From: CAYRVX01 sp964642165
GTDB taxonomy: Bacteria > Planctomycetota > Phycisphaerae > SM23-33
Assembly: GCA_964642165.1 (NCBI GenBank)
Contig: CAZXOC010000038.1
Span: 1-35,698, forward strand
Direction: 5' to 3'
Length of the DNA stretch: 35,698 bases
Shown piece by piece: positions 25,701-33,080 of this stretch. Position numbers and translations under genes: made by a program. How positions within the stretch are numbered: position 1 is the stretch's first letter; each line of letters begins with the position of its first letter. The notes beneath the pieces are model-generated. The model did not search any database. It worked only from the letters and a program-made list of their open reading frames with translations, and had not been told where the DNA came from.

Positions 25701-26810
25701 TGGCCGATCCTGTCGCTTCACGTGGACGACCGCCCGGCCGGCGAACGCCTGCTCGACGCCAACGCCCCCATCCGCCGCACGTGGTGGATCGACGTGCCGA
25801 AGGGGCGGCACCGCGTGCGCTTCCGCCTGGCCAACAACGTCTTCAACGAACCCGTGCCGCGCAACGGCGACCAGAGCCCCAAGCCCGACCGGGGCTTTGC
25901 CCTCGTGGGCGTGCGCTTCGTGCCGCTCGGCGAGAGGCCCGCCCGGCCGGGGGAGGTCTACCAGGTGGCGATCCGCCAGAGATCCGCCGTGCTCCCGCCG
26001 GGCATGCCGCTTCGCATGCGCGCCGACGTGCTCGACGGCTCCGGCCAGCCGCTTCGCTCCAGGATCCGGTGGACGGCTTCGGCGGGCGCGGTGGTCTCGC
26101 CCGACGGCCTGTTCCGCGCCGCCAAGGCGGGCACGTGCCGGGTGACCGCGACGGCCGGCGACAAGTCCGACACGGTCACCGTCACCGCCGCCGGCGACGC
26201 GTGGGTCGAGGACTTCGACGACGAATGGCCGGACGGCTGGCACGCCGACGGCGGACGCTGGACGGTCACCCGCAAGACCGGCTTCGTCGGAGCGCTGGTC
26301 CAGCGCGACCCGACGCCGGGCGCGCCGCACCGGATCGTCTGGCAGGGCGGGGCGGAATGGGGCGACCTGACCCTACGGGTCGACCGCCTTCTGCCCGAGC
26401 GCAACCTGCCCGGCGGCAGTGCCCAGGGCGTGGTCTTCCGCTACCGCGACGCGGACAACCACTACCGGTTCGAGCAGCGCCTCGCCGAGGACGGCCCCGA
26501 GCTGCGCCTCGTCGCACGCGTCGGTGGAACGGACACCGTCATCGCCTCGGCGAGCGGGAGAATCCCGCCGCTGGCGATGGCCAGGGCGACGTGCGCCAGC
26601 CTGCGGCACTGGTCCGAGCGCTGGCGAACCGACCCGAGGCCGCTCCGGATCGACCGCTTCGAGGTACAGCTCCGCGGGCGGCGAATCGCCGCGAAGCTCA
26701 ACGGCCGCGGTGTCTTCGACGTGGCACACGGCGCGGCGGCCAGGGGCACGATCGCCCTGTGCTGCCGGGGCGGCGCGGCCTTCGACAACGTGACCGTCAC
26801 GCCGAGGTGA
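22716..26810 (+). CDS. Giant secreted mosaic protein: DNRLRE, FN3, esterase-like, Big2, LamG-like
   Basis: A 1364-residue protein with a GGGAGGA site 8 bases before the ATG and a signal peptide over residues 1-22. Modules in order: DNRLRE-type beta domain (about 24-153), FN3-like domain (about 160-235), and a long central region. GESAALN at 576-582 there sits in the context of an alpha/beta-hydrolase nucleophile elbow (Ser578), with ADRIG after it as in PHB-depolymerase-like esterases. A beta-rich segment follows (about 950-1075), then a bacterial Ig-like Big2 domain (about 1081-1158) and a concanavalin/LamG-like domain (about 1163-1364). An adhesive or polymer-binding surface protein that may keep esterase activity is inferred. 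It is the last gene of the plus-strand carbohydrate operon and ends 10 bp from the convergent DapA-like gene. Confidence 0.72.
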   Translation: MGTSQILVVLTLTCVPAGAAAGESVVTVRLGEQDTCGISGVTKLTWDDRAGAGHIRFDVGKLPRGAGVRKAVLRFWVAGTGEGGRACRTWGFERWREDGFEGFRVYRGPAPEAGKLLDTKFPFEVPTYWCFEFDVTPAVRDWLRDPRTNDGLCTNFRFPVAPDGPDQTAWQRPYLQVTYAGPNPNRPKQPTDLEAFCRSGQVFVTWRQVPHTGAFFDSTYRVYRHAEPITAANLDRAELLGEVHRLSQLNYRRTLTARGGDYGPWRHYVSAAGEPTEVKGESRQQRFERVRKLIPERFNFVIDDAWPRRIDGGRFLTEPKPSDRVQIHQGPPLSDETGLFVHTVRKAARACFAVTSVLNGNENRRDFGGGNSLARPVACAVAPPRPVLQAVFTANGPEGYRKIGKFQVREYVYWEGGGGRLHNEPSTPLAFCFHVPRRWVNLGYEHNANRDVPPWLVSNAKVAGYSVHYWNGRGLVMDTGYVPPTRRAPFPPGRSSNMAWPEYSRLYYGSATPPARGEAGPWWFCRSVYGYVETLHTGADPRRATVRPYFENRRLFELDFVLSSFPADANYVAAVGESAALNFAIHHADRIGCAECSQERPWNSPGGAPAHEPLVGLRRWALKGPRGVDVWQWNDPVWLSRHGPRRPWPAVSNTHSPNYNSADNWGALGFPRFYLDLAAERRVNQLWWCDIGDAPNGKFLAVPRDQAYPVLSRVSCCETPLPKWKSEPRGTLNGYVVWHRPARPFLRPARFPGNRKPPDPPPGRRIAYADRRRNLHWAAVPLDLVDEPRRIEMALRIGEDGLMLNGQSVPPCRVACGAADVTPRRLQRFGVAKGRRYLWRNVKVATGRLLQAGVIAPDERGRLTVPGFLLDKDLLGNKLIVEPANGSAPPAVDGKQTVRITYYRTPADRRAARNVQTEELPYPQYLRRCRAPELVPVVKAEKVFRIDDFVNTRGFRDGGLYSMWGGGFDDAFLFPQAGRYRVEVETTRSHFASGAWPILSLHVDDRPAGERLLDANAPIRRTWWIDVPKGRHRVRFRLANNVFNEPVPRNGDQSPKPDRGFALVGVRFVPLGERPARPGEVYQVAIRQRSAVLPPGMPLRMRADVLDGSGQPLRSRIRWTASAGAVVSPDGLFRAAKAGTCRVTATAGDKSDTVTVTAAGDAWVEDFDDEWPDGWHADGGRWTVTRKTGFVGALVQRDPTPGAPHRIVWQGGAEWGDLTLRVDRLLPERNLPGGSAQGVVFRYRDADNHYRFEQRLAEDGPELRLVARVGGTDTVIASASGRIPPLAMARATCASLRHWSERWRTDPRPLRIDRFEVQLRGRRIAAKLNGRGVFDVAHGAAARGTIALCCRGGAAFDNVTVTPR

Positions 26811-26820
26811 CCCAGGCCGA

Positions 26821-27888
26821 TCACCGCAGCCACTCGTCGAGGTGCTCGCGGACGAAGGCGTCGTCGTGGAGGTGGGGGTAGGCGGCGTAGACGCGGTCGA
26901 TCTCCTCGGCCTGGCCGGGACTGAGCGTTTCGCGGGGATCGAGACACCAGGTGCCCTCCAGCAGGCCCTGGCGGCGGAGCACTTCGTGGACGCCGGCGAT
27001 GCAGCCGGCAAAGCCGTTCGCCGCGTCGAAGAAGGCCGCGTTGGCGTCGGTGATCTCGACGTTCCGCCGGAGCAGCTCCTGCGGAATCTCCCCGCCGCCG
27101 GCGACGGCTTCGCGGCACTGCCGAAGCAGCTCGACGGCGCGCCGGGTCCAGACCGACCAGTGCCCCAGCAAGCCGCCGACGATCCGTCGCTCGACGGGGC
27201 CGCCGCCCACGCGGAAGCGAAACGGCGTCAGCAGGTCGATGACGATGTTGTCGTCGTTGCCGGTGTACAGGGCGATGTCGTCGCGTCCGGCCTCGGCGAC
27301 GGCGCGGACCACGTCGATCGTGTAGTAGCGGTTGAACGGCGCGATCTTGACGGCGACGACGTTCCCGATCTCGGCGAACCGCCGCCAGAAGCAGTGCCCC
27401 AACACGCGCCCACCGACGGCCGGCTGAAGGTAAAAGCCCACCAGCGGGATCACGTCGGCGACGGCGCGGCAGTGGGCGATCAGCTCGTCATCGTTCGCCT
27501 CGCCCAGCGCCGCGAGGCTCAGCAGGCCTGCGTGGTAGCCCAGCTCGCGCGCCAGGGCCGCTTCGCCCACGGCCTGGTCCCGCCGGCCGCACACGCCCGC
27601 GATCGCCACCAGCGCGTCGGGGCGTCCGGCCCGGGCGCCCCGGACCTCCTCGGCCGCCAGCTCCAGCAGCGGCCGGAACAGGCCGACCTTCGCGTCGCGG
27701 ATGGCGAACTGCGTCGTGTGAACGCCGACCGCCAGTCCCCCGGCGCCGGCGGCGACGTAGTACCTCCACAGGGCGCGCTGCCGCCGCTCGTCCAGCTTCC
27801 GCTCAGCGCTCAGGGCCAGCGGGCTGGCCGGTATGGCCACTCCGCGCCGGAGGGCTTCTCTCGCCTTGGGGTCCATCTGTCCAGGCAC
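26821..27888 (-). CDS. DapA-family lyase/aldolase (dihydrodipicolinate synthase-like)
   Basis: A 355-residue protein from a GTG at 27888 preceded by AAAGGCGGG; an ATG four codons in is also possible. It has the TIM-barrel family marks: GVHTTQF near 55-61 where DapA has its Thr-Thr pair, Tyr153 in GFYLQP, and the Schiff-base Lys181 in VVAVKIAPF. The protein is longer than classic DapA (about 290 residues) by a C-terminal helical extension. The family includes dihydrodipicolinate synthase, N-acetylneuraminate lyase and keto-deoxy sugar-acid aldolases. The location next to a sugar-epimerase-like gene and a glycosidase locus favours a sugar-acid or sialic-acid-type substrate over lysine synthesis (inference). 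It is the second gene of a minus-strand pair with a 15-bp gap. Confidence 0.82.
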   Translation of the reverse strand: MPGQMDPKAREALRRGVAIPASPLALSAERKLDERRQRALWRYYVAAGAGGLAVGVHTTQFAIRDAKVGLFRPLLELAAEEVRGARAGRPDALVAIAGVCGRRDQAVGEAALARELGYHAGLLSLAALGEANDDELIAHCRAVADVIPLVGFYLQPAVGGRVLGHCFWRRFAEIGNVVAVKIAPFNRYYTIDVVRAVAEAGRDDIALYTGNDDNIVIDLLTPFRFRVGGGPVERRIVGGLLGHWSVWTRRAVELLRQCREAVAGGGEIPQELLRRNVEITDANAAFFDAANGFAGCIAGVHEVLRRQGLLEGTWCLDPRETLSPGQAEEIDRVYAAYPHLHDDAFVREHLDEWLR

Positions 27889-27903
27889 GCGGCCGCCCGC
27901 CTT

Positions 27904-28929
27904 TCAGTACTTCCCGTCCTGGACCTCGAAGTGCGTCGGCTTGTCCAGGCCCTCGCCGCCGATTCGCAACCAGTGCGCCGTCCATTCGGTGATCCGCTCC
28001 AGCGGGACGGTCGGATCGCCGAACAAGGCGTTCGCCTCGGCCGCGTTGCTGAGGTAGCCCAGGCCGTTCTCCTCGCCGACGATGACGGCTTCCCGGCCGA
28101 ACAGCCGCCCGAAGGTCTCCGCAAGTCGGCGAATGGAGACCGTCTCCGGCCCGGTGACGTTCAGCGCGCGGGGCGGGCTGTCGGCCAGGGCCAGGCACCG
28201 CAGGGCGCGGTCGCACACGTCGCCCTGCCAGAGCACGTTGGCGTAGCCGGTGGTCACGTCCACGGGCTCGCCGCGGAAGACCTTCGTCGCGACGTCCACC
28301 AGCACGCCGTAGCGCAGCTCGACGGCGTAGTTCAGGCGGAACTGGAGCACCCGCTCGCCGCGGGTCCGCGAGACGTGGTCGAACATCCGCTCCCGGGCGA
28401 GACAACTCATGGCGTACTCGCCGATCGGCCCCGGCGGCGTCTGCTCCGTCGCCCCGCCCGTCTCCACGTGCACCACCGGGTAGACGCAGCCGGTGGAAAA
28501 GACCACGATCCGGGACTCGACGAACGTGCTCGCGACGTGATACGGCACGATGCCGTTCATCGCCCAGGTGAGGTGCTCGGCCCCGGTCGAGCCGAACTTC
28601 CGCCCGGCCATGTAGATCACGTTCGCGGCGCGAGGCAGGGCCTCGACGGCGGCCAGGTCCAGCAGGTCGCACCGGACGGTCCGCACGCCGGCTGCCGCCA
28701 ACGCCTCCAGCGGCGCAACGTCCACGGCGTAGACGTCTCCCGATGTGCCGGCGGCGTCGGCGGCGCGCCGGGTCATCCGGGCCAGCGTCGGGCCGATCTT
28801 CCCCCCCGCCCCCAACACCATCACGTCGCCCTCCAGCGACGCCATGAGCTCCACCAGGGCTGCGGACGGGCGGCTGAGCAGCTCGTCCAGCTCCTCGACG
28901 GTCTCGATCGCATCGGGCAGGTCGTCCAT
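27904..28929 (-). CDS. NAD-dependent epimerase/dehydratase-like protein, atypical catalytic triad
   Basis: A 341-residue protein. The ATG at 28929 has a GAGAGGAAG ribosome binding site, and the longer upstream frame lies in the intergenic gap. A Rossmann GAGGKIG motif at 40-46 binds NAD. FSTGCVYP at 144-151 supplies the usual Ser/Thr. Tyr172 begins the YxxxK site, but the Lys position is Cys176 (EYAMSCLARE), so the normal proton-relay Lys is missing. This may be a redirected or weakened activity, or a binding-only relative. It is cytoplasmic, since no signal peptide is seen. It is probably co-transcribed with the DapA-like gene, and such pairs are usually in sugar-acid catabolism. The substrate is unknown. 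Confidence 0.8.
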   Translation of the reverse strand: MDDLPDAIETVEELDELLSRPSAALVELMASLEGDVMVLGAGGKIGPTLARMTRRAADAAGTSGDVYAVDVAPLEALAAAGVRTVRCDLLDLAAVEALPRAANVIYMAGRKFGSTGAEHLTWAMNGIVPYHVASTFVESRIVVFSTGCVYPVVHVETGGATEQTPPGPIGEYAMSCLARERMFDHVSRTRGERVLQFRLNYAVELRYGVLVDVATKVFRGEPVDVTTGYANVLWQGDVCDRALRCLALADSPPRALNVTGPETVSIRRLAETFGRLFGREAVIVGEENGLGYLSNAAEANALFGDPTVPLERITEWTAHWLRIGGEGLDKPTHFEVQDGKY

Positions 28930-29001
28930 CGCCGCTTCCTCTCGGCGCGAGGGTCGCGCGGTCGCGGATCTCGCGAGCCCCATGGTACGCCACCGGCGGG
29001 G

Positions 29002-29018
29002 CCGACGGGAAGCGTCGG
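29002..29018 (-). terminator. Small hairpin after the sensor kinase gene
   Basis: A 6-bp perfect stem (CCGACG / CGTCGG) with a 5-base loop lies 15 bases past the sensor kinase stop and upstream of the epimerase-like gene. There is no T-run, so at best it is a weak or Rho-assisted stop signal. In DNA this GC-rich it may be chance. Confidence 0.2.
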
Positions 29019-29032
29019 GAAGGCGGGCGGCC

Positions 29033-31756
29033 CTACGCGCGGACGACCTCGCGGAACCGGGCCGCCATGACCTCCATGTCGAACGGCTTGTGAAGGAAGG
29101 CGGTCGGCAGGGCACCGGCGAACTGGCTCGCCGCGTCCTGCTCGCTGTAGCCGCTGGAGACCACGACCTTCACGTCCGGGCGGATCCGGCGCATCTCCCG
29201 GAACGTCTCGCTGCCGCTCATCCGAGGCATGGTCATGTCCAGCAGGACCGCGACCACCTCGTCGGCGTGCCGGCGGAAGACCTCCAGCCCCTCCTGCCCG
29301 TTGCAGGCGGTCAGGACCGCAAAGCCCATCCGCTCCAGCATCATCTTCGCCACCTTGCAGACCATCGCCTCGTCGTCCACGACCAGGACCGTGCCGCTGC
29401 CCTGCCACTGCGTCTCGGCGGGCTCGGGCCACTTGGGTTCCTCCGCCGTGGCCAGCTCGGCCTCGCAGGCCGGCAGCAACACCCGGAACGTGGTGCCCCG
29501 CCCGGGATCGCTCTCGAAGTCGATGGCCCCGCGGTGGCCTCGGACGATGCCCAGCACCGCCGCCATGCCCAGGCCCCGACCCGTGAACTTCGTCGTGAAG
29601 AACGGCTCGAAGAGCCGCCGGCGCGTCTTCTCGTCCATGCCGCAGCCGGTGTCGGCGACCTCCAGGCAGACGTACCGCCCGGCGGGCGGCTCCTGGGGCG
29701 GGTCGGCGCCGGACAGGTCGCCGCGCCGGATCTCTCGGGCGGCGGTGCGCAGGGTGATGCGGCCGGCGGCGTCGCCGATGGCGTCGGAGGCGTTGGTGAT
29801 CAGGTTCATCACGACCTGGCGGACCTGCGAGGCGTCGGCGCGGACAGCCGGCAGGTCGTCGGCCAACCGGTAGCTCAGCGTCACGTTCTTGGAGATGGAC
29901 ACCCGCAGGAGCTGCCCGATGTCGCGAATCAACTCGTTCAGGTCGATGCGCCGGACGAGGAACTGGCCCTTTCCGGAGTACGCGAGCATCTGGTTCGTCA
30001 GCTCCGACGCGCGAACCGCGGCGTCCCTGATCTCCCCGACGACGGCGCGGAGAGGCCCGTCGCTCGGCATCTCCAGCAGCGCCAGCTCCGCGTTGCCGAG
30101 AACGCCGACCAGCAGGTTGTTGAAGTCGTGGGCGATCCCCCCGGCCAGCACGCCGAGGCTCTCGAGCTTCTGGGCGTGCTGGATCTTGGCCTCCAGCTCG
30201 CGCCGCTCCTGCTCGGCCCGCTTGCGCTCGGTGACGTCCTCGACGACGCCCACCGCGCCGACGATCTCCCCGTGGCCGTTGTGGATCGGCGCGCTCGAGA
30301 TGCTCACGTCGATCTCCGTGCCGTCCTTGCAGACGTTCCGGACCTCCGTCGGGCCGAAGGGCTCCCCGGACAGGACGCGCGCCACGTGCCCCAGGAAGTG
30401 GCGGCGCTGGTCCGGCAGCACGGCGGGGTGCAGCCGGCCCATGGCCTCCTCCCGGCTCCAGCCGAAGAGGCGCTCGGCGGCCGGACTCCACAACGTGACC
30501 TTCGCCTCCCGGTCCAGGCCCACGATCGCCAGCGGCGAGGACTCGACCGTCGACGCGAGCGTCTCGTGCGCCTCGCGCAGGGCCGCCTCCGCCCGGCGAC
30601 GCCGGCGGATGTTGCCATACAGCAGCCCGATCCACGCCAGCAGGGCCGCCAGCACCGCCCCCATGCCCCAGATCCACCGCCGGTACCGGGCGTACATCGA
30701 GGACGGCTTGTTGAAGAACACCGTCCCCTCCGGCAGGTCGGACTCCTCGATACCGAAGCGCCCCATGAAGCCGTAGTTGATCATCACGCGCGTCGGGCTG
30801 TGCCGGTCGATGCCGATCCCCTCGGCCGCCTCGCCCTTCAGGATCCGCAGCGCCATTCGCGCGACTTTCCGGCCCTGCACCGTCCCCCCGGTGACCACGC
30901 CCCCCAGCGTCTTCGCGCCGAGCGTCTCCTCCCACATCGTGTAGATCGGCACGTCGCAGTGGGCCTCGACGAACGCGACGCTGTCCTTAATGGAGTACGT
31001 CCGCCCCTCCCGGTCCCGCAGGAAGTGCAGGTAGAACACCACCGTGTCGGACGGCAGCTCGCCGAGCGCCCGGATGAGCTCCGCGCTCGTCAGCTCGGAC
31101 AGCGCGACGTACGTCAGCTCCGGGCGGTGTTGCCCCATGAACCCCTCGACGCGCTTCATGCAGATCTTCCCCGTCGGCGTGGGATCGCTCACGAAGGCCA
31201 CCTGCCGGGTGCCCGGGTGGAGGCGCAGGGCCAGCTCCAGCGTGCCCTTCACGTCGAAGTCCTCGGCGATCCCGGCGATGTGCTTGTGCCCCGTGATGCG
31301 GACGTCATCGACGTCGTTGATGCCGCAGAAGACCACCGGCACGCCCGGGAACAGCTTCTCCCGGCGGCTCAGCAGAAAGGTCAATGCGTTGTCGTCGGAA
31401 GCGATGATCACGTCGAGCCGGTGGCCGGCATATTTCGCGGCGTAGAGGGCCTCGAGGTGTGGGAAGACCTCCTCCACGAGGTGGCGCTTCGTGTCCATGT
31501 ACTCCACGTGCAGCTCGACCTCCAGGTCGCACGCCCCCAGCTCGCGGTGGATGGCGGAGGTGATCCGGTCCGACCAGGGGTACCCGGGGTGATAGGAGTT
31601 GAGCAGCAGCACGCGCCTCTTGGGCCCGTCCTCCGCCCGAGCCGCCCCCGACGCGGCAAGCACGCAGCAGGCGATCGCGAGCAGCGACCGCCTCGCGCGG
31701 CCGCCGGCCGACGCTCGTCCACGACCCGTTGATGCGGGGGATCTCTCGCCTTCCAT
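29033..31756 (-). CDS. Hybrid sensor histidine kinase with fused periplasmic ligand-binding domain
   Basis: A 907-residue protein. The ATG at 31756 has a GGAAG site 8 bases upstream; the longer open frame would add 88 basic residues. Signal segment about 24-41; an ABC-substrate-binding-type periplasmic domain (about 47-345, with LLNSYHPGYPWSD at 51-63); one transmembrane helix about 361-380; PAS domain about 398-510; HisKA with His543 in AGGIAHDFNN; ATPase domain with the N-box (NLITNASDA, 651-659), G1 (DTGCGM, 702-707) and a GRGLGM motif at 726-731; and a C-terminal receiver domain with Asp794/Asp795, phosphoacceptor Asp840 and Lys890. It senses a small exported ligand and passes phosphate His to Asp. 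No DNA-binding output domain or partner regulator is next to it. Confidence 0.92.
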   Translation of the reverse strand: MEGERSPASTGRGRASAGGRARRSLLAIACCVLAASGAARAEDGPKRRVLLLNSYHPGYPWSDRITSAIHRELGACDLEVELHVEYMDTKRHLVEEVFPHLEALYAAKYAGHRLDVIIASDDNALTFLLSRREKLFPGVPVVFCGINDVDDVRITGHKHIAGIAEDFDVKGTLELALRLHPGTRQVAFVSDPTPTGKICMKRVEGFMGQHRPELTYVALSELTSAELIRALGELPSDTVVFYLHFLRDREGRTYSIKDSVAFVEAHCDVPIYTMWEETLGAKTLGGVVTGGTVQGRKVARMALRILKGEAAEGIGIDRHSPTRVMINYGFMGRFGIEESDLPEGTVFFNKPSSMYARYRRWIWGMGAVLAALLAWIGLLYGNIRRRRRAEAALREAHETLASTVESSPLAIVGLDREAKVTLWSPAAERLFGWSREEAMGRLHPAVLPDQRRHFLGHVARVLSGEPFGPTEVRNVCKDGTEIDVSISSAPIHNGHGEIVGAVGVVEDVTERKRAEQERRELEAKIQHAQKLESLGVLAGGIAHDFNNLLVGVLGNAELALLEMPSDGPLRAVVGEIRDAAVRASELTNQMLAYSGKGQFLVRRIDLNELIRDIGQLLRVSISKNVTLSYRLADDLPAVRADASQVRQVVMNLITNASDAIGDAAGRITLRTAAREIRRGDLSGADPPQEPPAGRYVCLEVADTGCGMDEKTRRRLFEPFFTTKFTGRGLGMAAVLGIVRGHRGAIDFESDPGRGTTFRVLLPACEAELATAEEPKWPEPAETQWQGSGTVLVVDDEAMVCKVAKMMLERMGFAVLTACNGQEGLEVFRRHADEVVAVLLDMTMPRMSGSETFREMRRIRPDVKVVVSSGYSEQDAASQFAGALPTAFLHKPFDMEVMAARFREVVRA

Positions 31757-32246
31757 CACCGCGCTTCCAGCAGGCGGCCTCAACCGGCGTCCGGCCGCCG
31801 TCGAGCCGGGCGAGGGCCGCCGCCTGCCTGGCCCCATGCCCGTTGGCCCCACCATGATACTCGATTCGTCGAGCCATGCCCCCCCTGGGTTTGGGCTTTC
31901 TCCTGCTTCCAGCCGTTCCTTCGCCTCCGACCGCGACGCTACCGCCGACCCGTAGCCCACGGCAGCAGGCATTCCCCGGACGTCCCCGGACCTCCCGTCG
32001 CCCCGGCATTGTCCGCGCATCGCCCCGGGCCGCCGGGACCACTCGGTCCCCCGGCCGAGATCGAGGCGCGTTTCCGAGTCCCACAGACGGCCTTGCGTCT
32101 GCGCTGGCGGCGCGTATACTCAAGCCAGGTGGTTCCGTCGCTCGGGGCGGCGGATGGGGTCCACCTCGCACATTCATGCTTCGTGAGACAACGACCCGGC
32201 GTGACCGGAAAGCGCGTGCACAGGCTGGCGCCAAGGGGATGATCTG
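31757..32246. other. 490-bp divergent gap between sensor kinase and TcmP genes
   Basis: No convincing gene lies here. On the minus side a -10-like TATCAT (5 of 6) at 31854-31859 sits about 100 bases before the kinase start but has no good -35 box. Bases 31860-31873 hold a short palindrome, CTCGATTCGTCGAG (5-bp arms), which could be an operator. On the plus side there is a promoter at 32093-32120. Short open frames here are Arg/Pro rich shadow frames without ribosome binding sites. This gap marks the left edge of the less GC-rich accessory segment. Confidence 0.5.
32093..32120 (+). promoter_or_regulatory. Likely promoter of the TcmP / DUF5131 pair
   Basis: A -10 box TATACT (5 of 6) at 32115-32120 with a weak -35, TTGCGT (3 of 6), at 32093-32098, spacer 16 bp. 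Transcription would start near 32127, about 120 bases before the GTG start of the TcmP gene. A 6-bp hairpin, CAGACG / CGTCTG, overlaps the -35 box (32084-32101) and could affect regulator access. Confidence 0.4.
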
Positions 32247-33080
32247 GTGGGGAAAGTGCGCATCGATGAGGTCGGGTACTGGTCCGAGGTCAAGCTGGAC
32301 CTCGTACGCAAGTACGCTCAGGCCTACTCGGCAATAATGAGCAAGCAGGCAACCATCGGGGCGTACCTTTACATCGACGGTTTCGCTGGCGCAGGGGTCC
32401 ACCTGTCGCGAAGTACCGGGGAGTTCATCCCTGGCAGCCCTCTGAACGCGTTGAACGTAGATCCTCCTTTCAGCGAGTATCACTTTGTCGACCTCGATGG
32501 CGGGCGAGCCGAGAACCTACGGTCTTTGGCTCAGGGGCGCGACAATGTGTGCGTCCACGAGGGCGACTGCAACGCAATTCTCCGTCGGGACGTGTTTCCC
32601 CGAGCACGCTACGCCGACTACCGGCGAGCACTTTGCTTGCTTGACCCTTACGGTCTCCACCTGCAGTGGGAGGTGATCAAGAGCGCTGGCGAGTCGCGGA
32701 GCATCGAGATCTTCCTCAACTTTCCTATCATGGACATAAACATGAACGTGCTCAAGCACGACCCCAAGCGTGTGGATGAGCACCAACGGGCTCGCATGGA
32801 CGCATACTGGGGCGACCGTACGTGGGAGGAAGCTGCCTACCGGAAGAAGCGCAGCCTGTTCGGGGACATCGATCAGAAGACAACGAACCGGGAAGTTGTG
32901 GCCGCTTTCCGAGACCGCTTGGTGCAGGTGGCGGGTTTCGAGTACGTACCGGAGCCGATGCCCATGCGGAACAACAGCGGCGCAGTTGTCTTCTACCTGT
33001 TCTTCGCCTCGCCGAACAAAGTTGGCGGCAAGATCGTGACGGAGATATTCGAGAAGCACCGTCACCGAGGGATATCCTGA
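32247..33080 (+). CDS. tcmP: Three-Cys-motif partner protein TcmP
   Basis: A 277-residue protein from a GTG with AAGGGGA about 8 bases upstream. It shows TcmP landmarks: YIDGFAGAGVHL at 42-53, then VDLDGG, LDPYGLHLQW and FLNFPIMDINMNVL. The order resembles a methyltransferase-like Rossmann fold. TcmP proteins are encoded next to DUF5131 (phage Gp37/Gp68) proteins with a CxxxxxCxxC motif, exactly as here. The molecular role of the pair is not established. The stop and the next start overlap as TGATG, so the proteins are made together. Codon use is less GC-extreme than in the surrounding chromosome, suggesting transfer. Confidence 0.88.
   Translation: MGKVRIDEVGYWSEVKLDLVRKYAQAYSAIMSKQATIGAYLYIDGFAGAGVHLSRSTGEFIPGSPLNALNVDPPFSEYHFVDLDGGRAENLRSLAQGRDNVCVHEGDCNAILRRDVFPRARYADYRRALCLLDPYGLHLQWEVIKSAGESRSIEIFLNFPIMDINMNVLKHDPKRVDEHQRARMDAYWGDRTWEEAAYRKKRSLFGDIDQKTTNREVVAAFRDRLVQVAGFEYVPEPMPMRNNSGAVVFYLFFASPNKVGGKIVTEIFEKHRHRGIS

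Noticed and set aside
22551..26330. A minus-strand open frame of 1259 codons opposite the mosaic protein
   Set aside because: Antisense shadow; no motif, and the plus-strand gene has a signal peptide, ribosome binding site and recognisable domains.
26842..29070. A plus-strand open frame of 742 codons opposite the DapA-like and epimerase-like genes
   Set aside because: Both minus-strand genes have catalytic or cofactor motifs; this frame has none.
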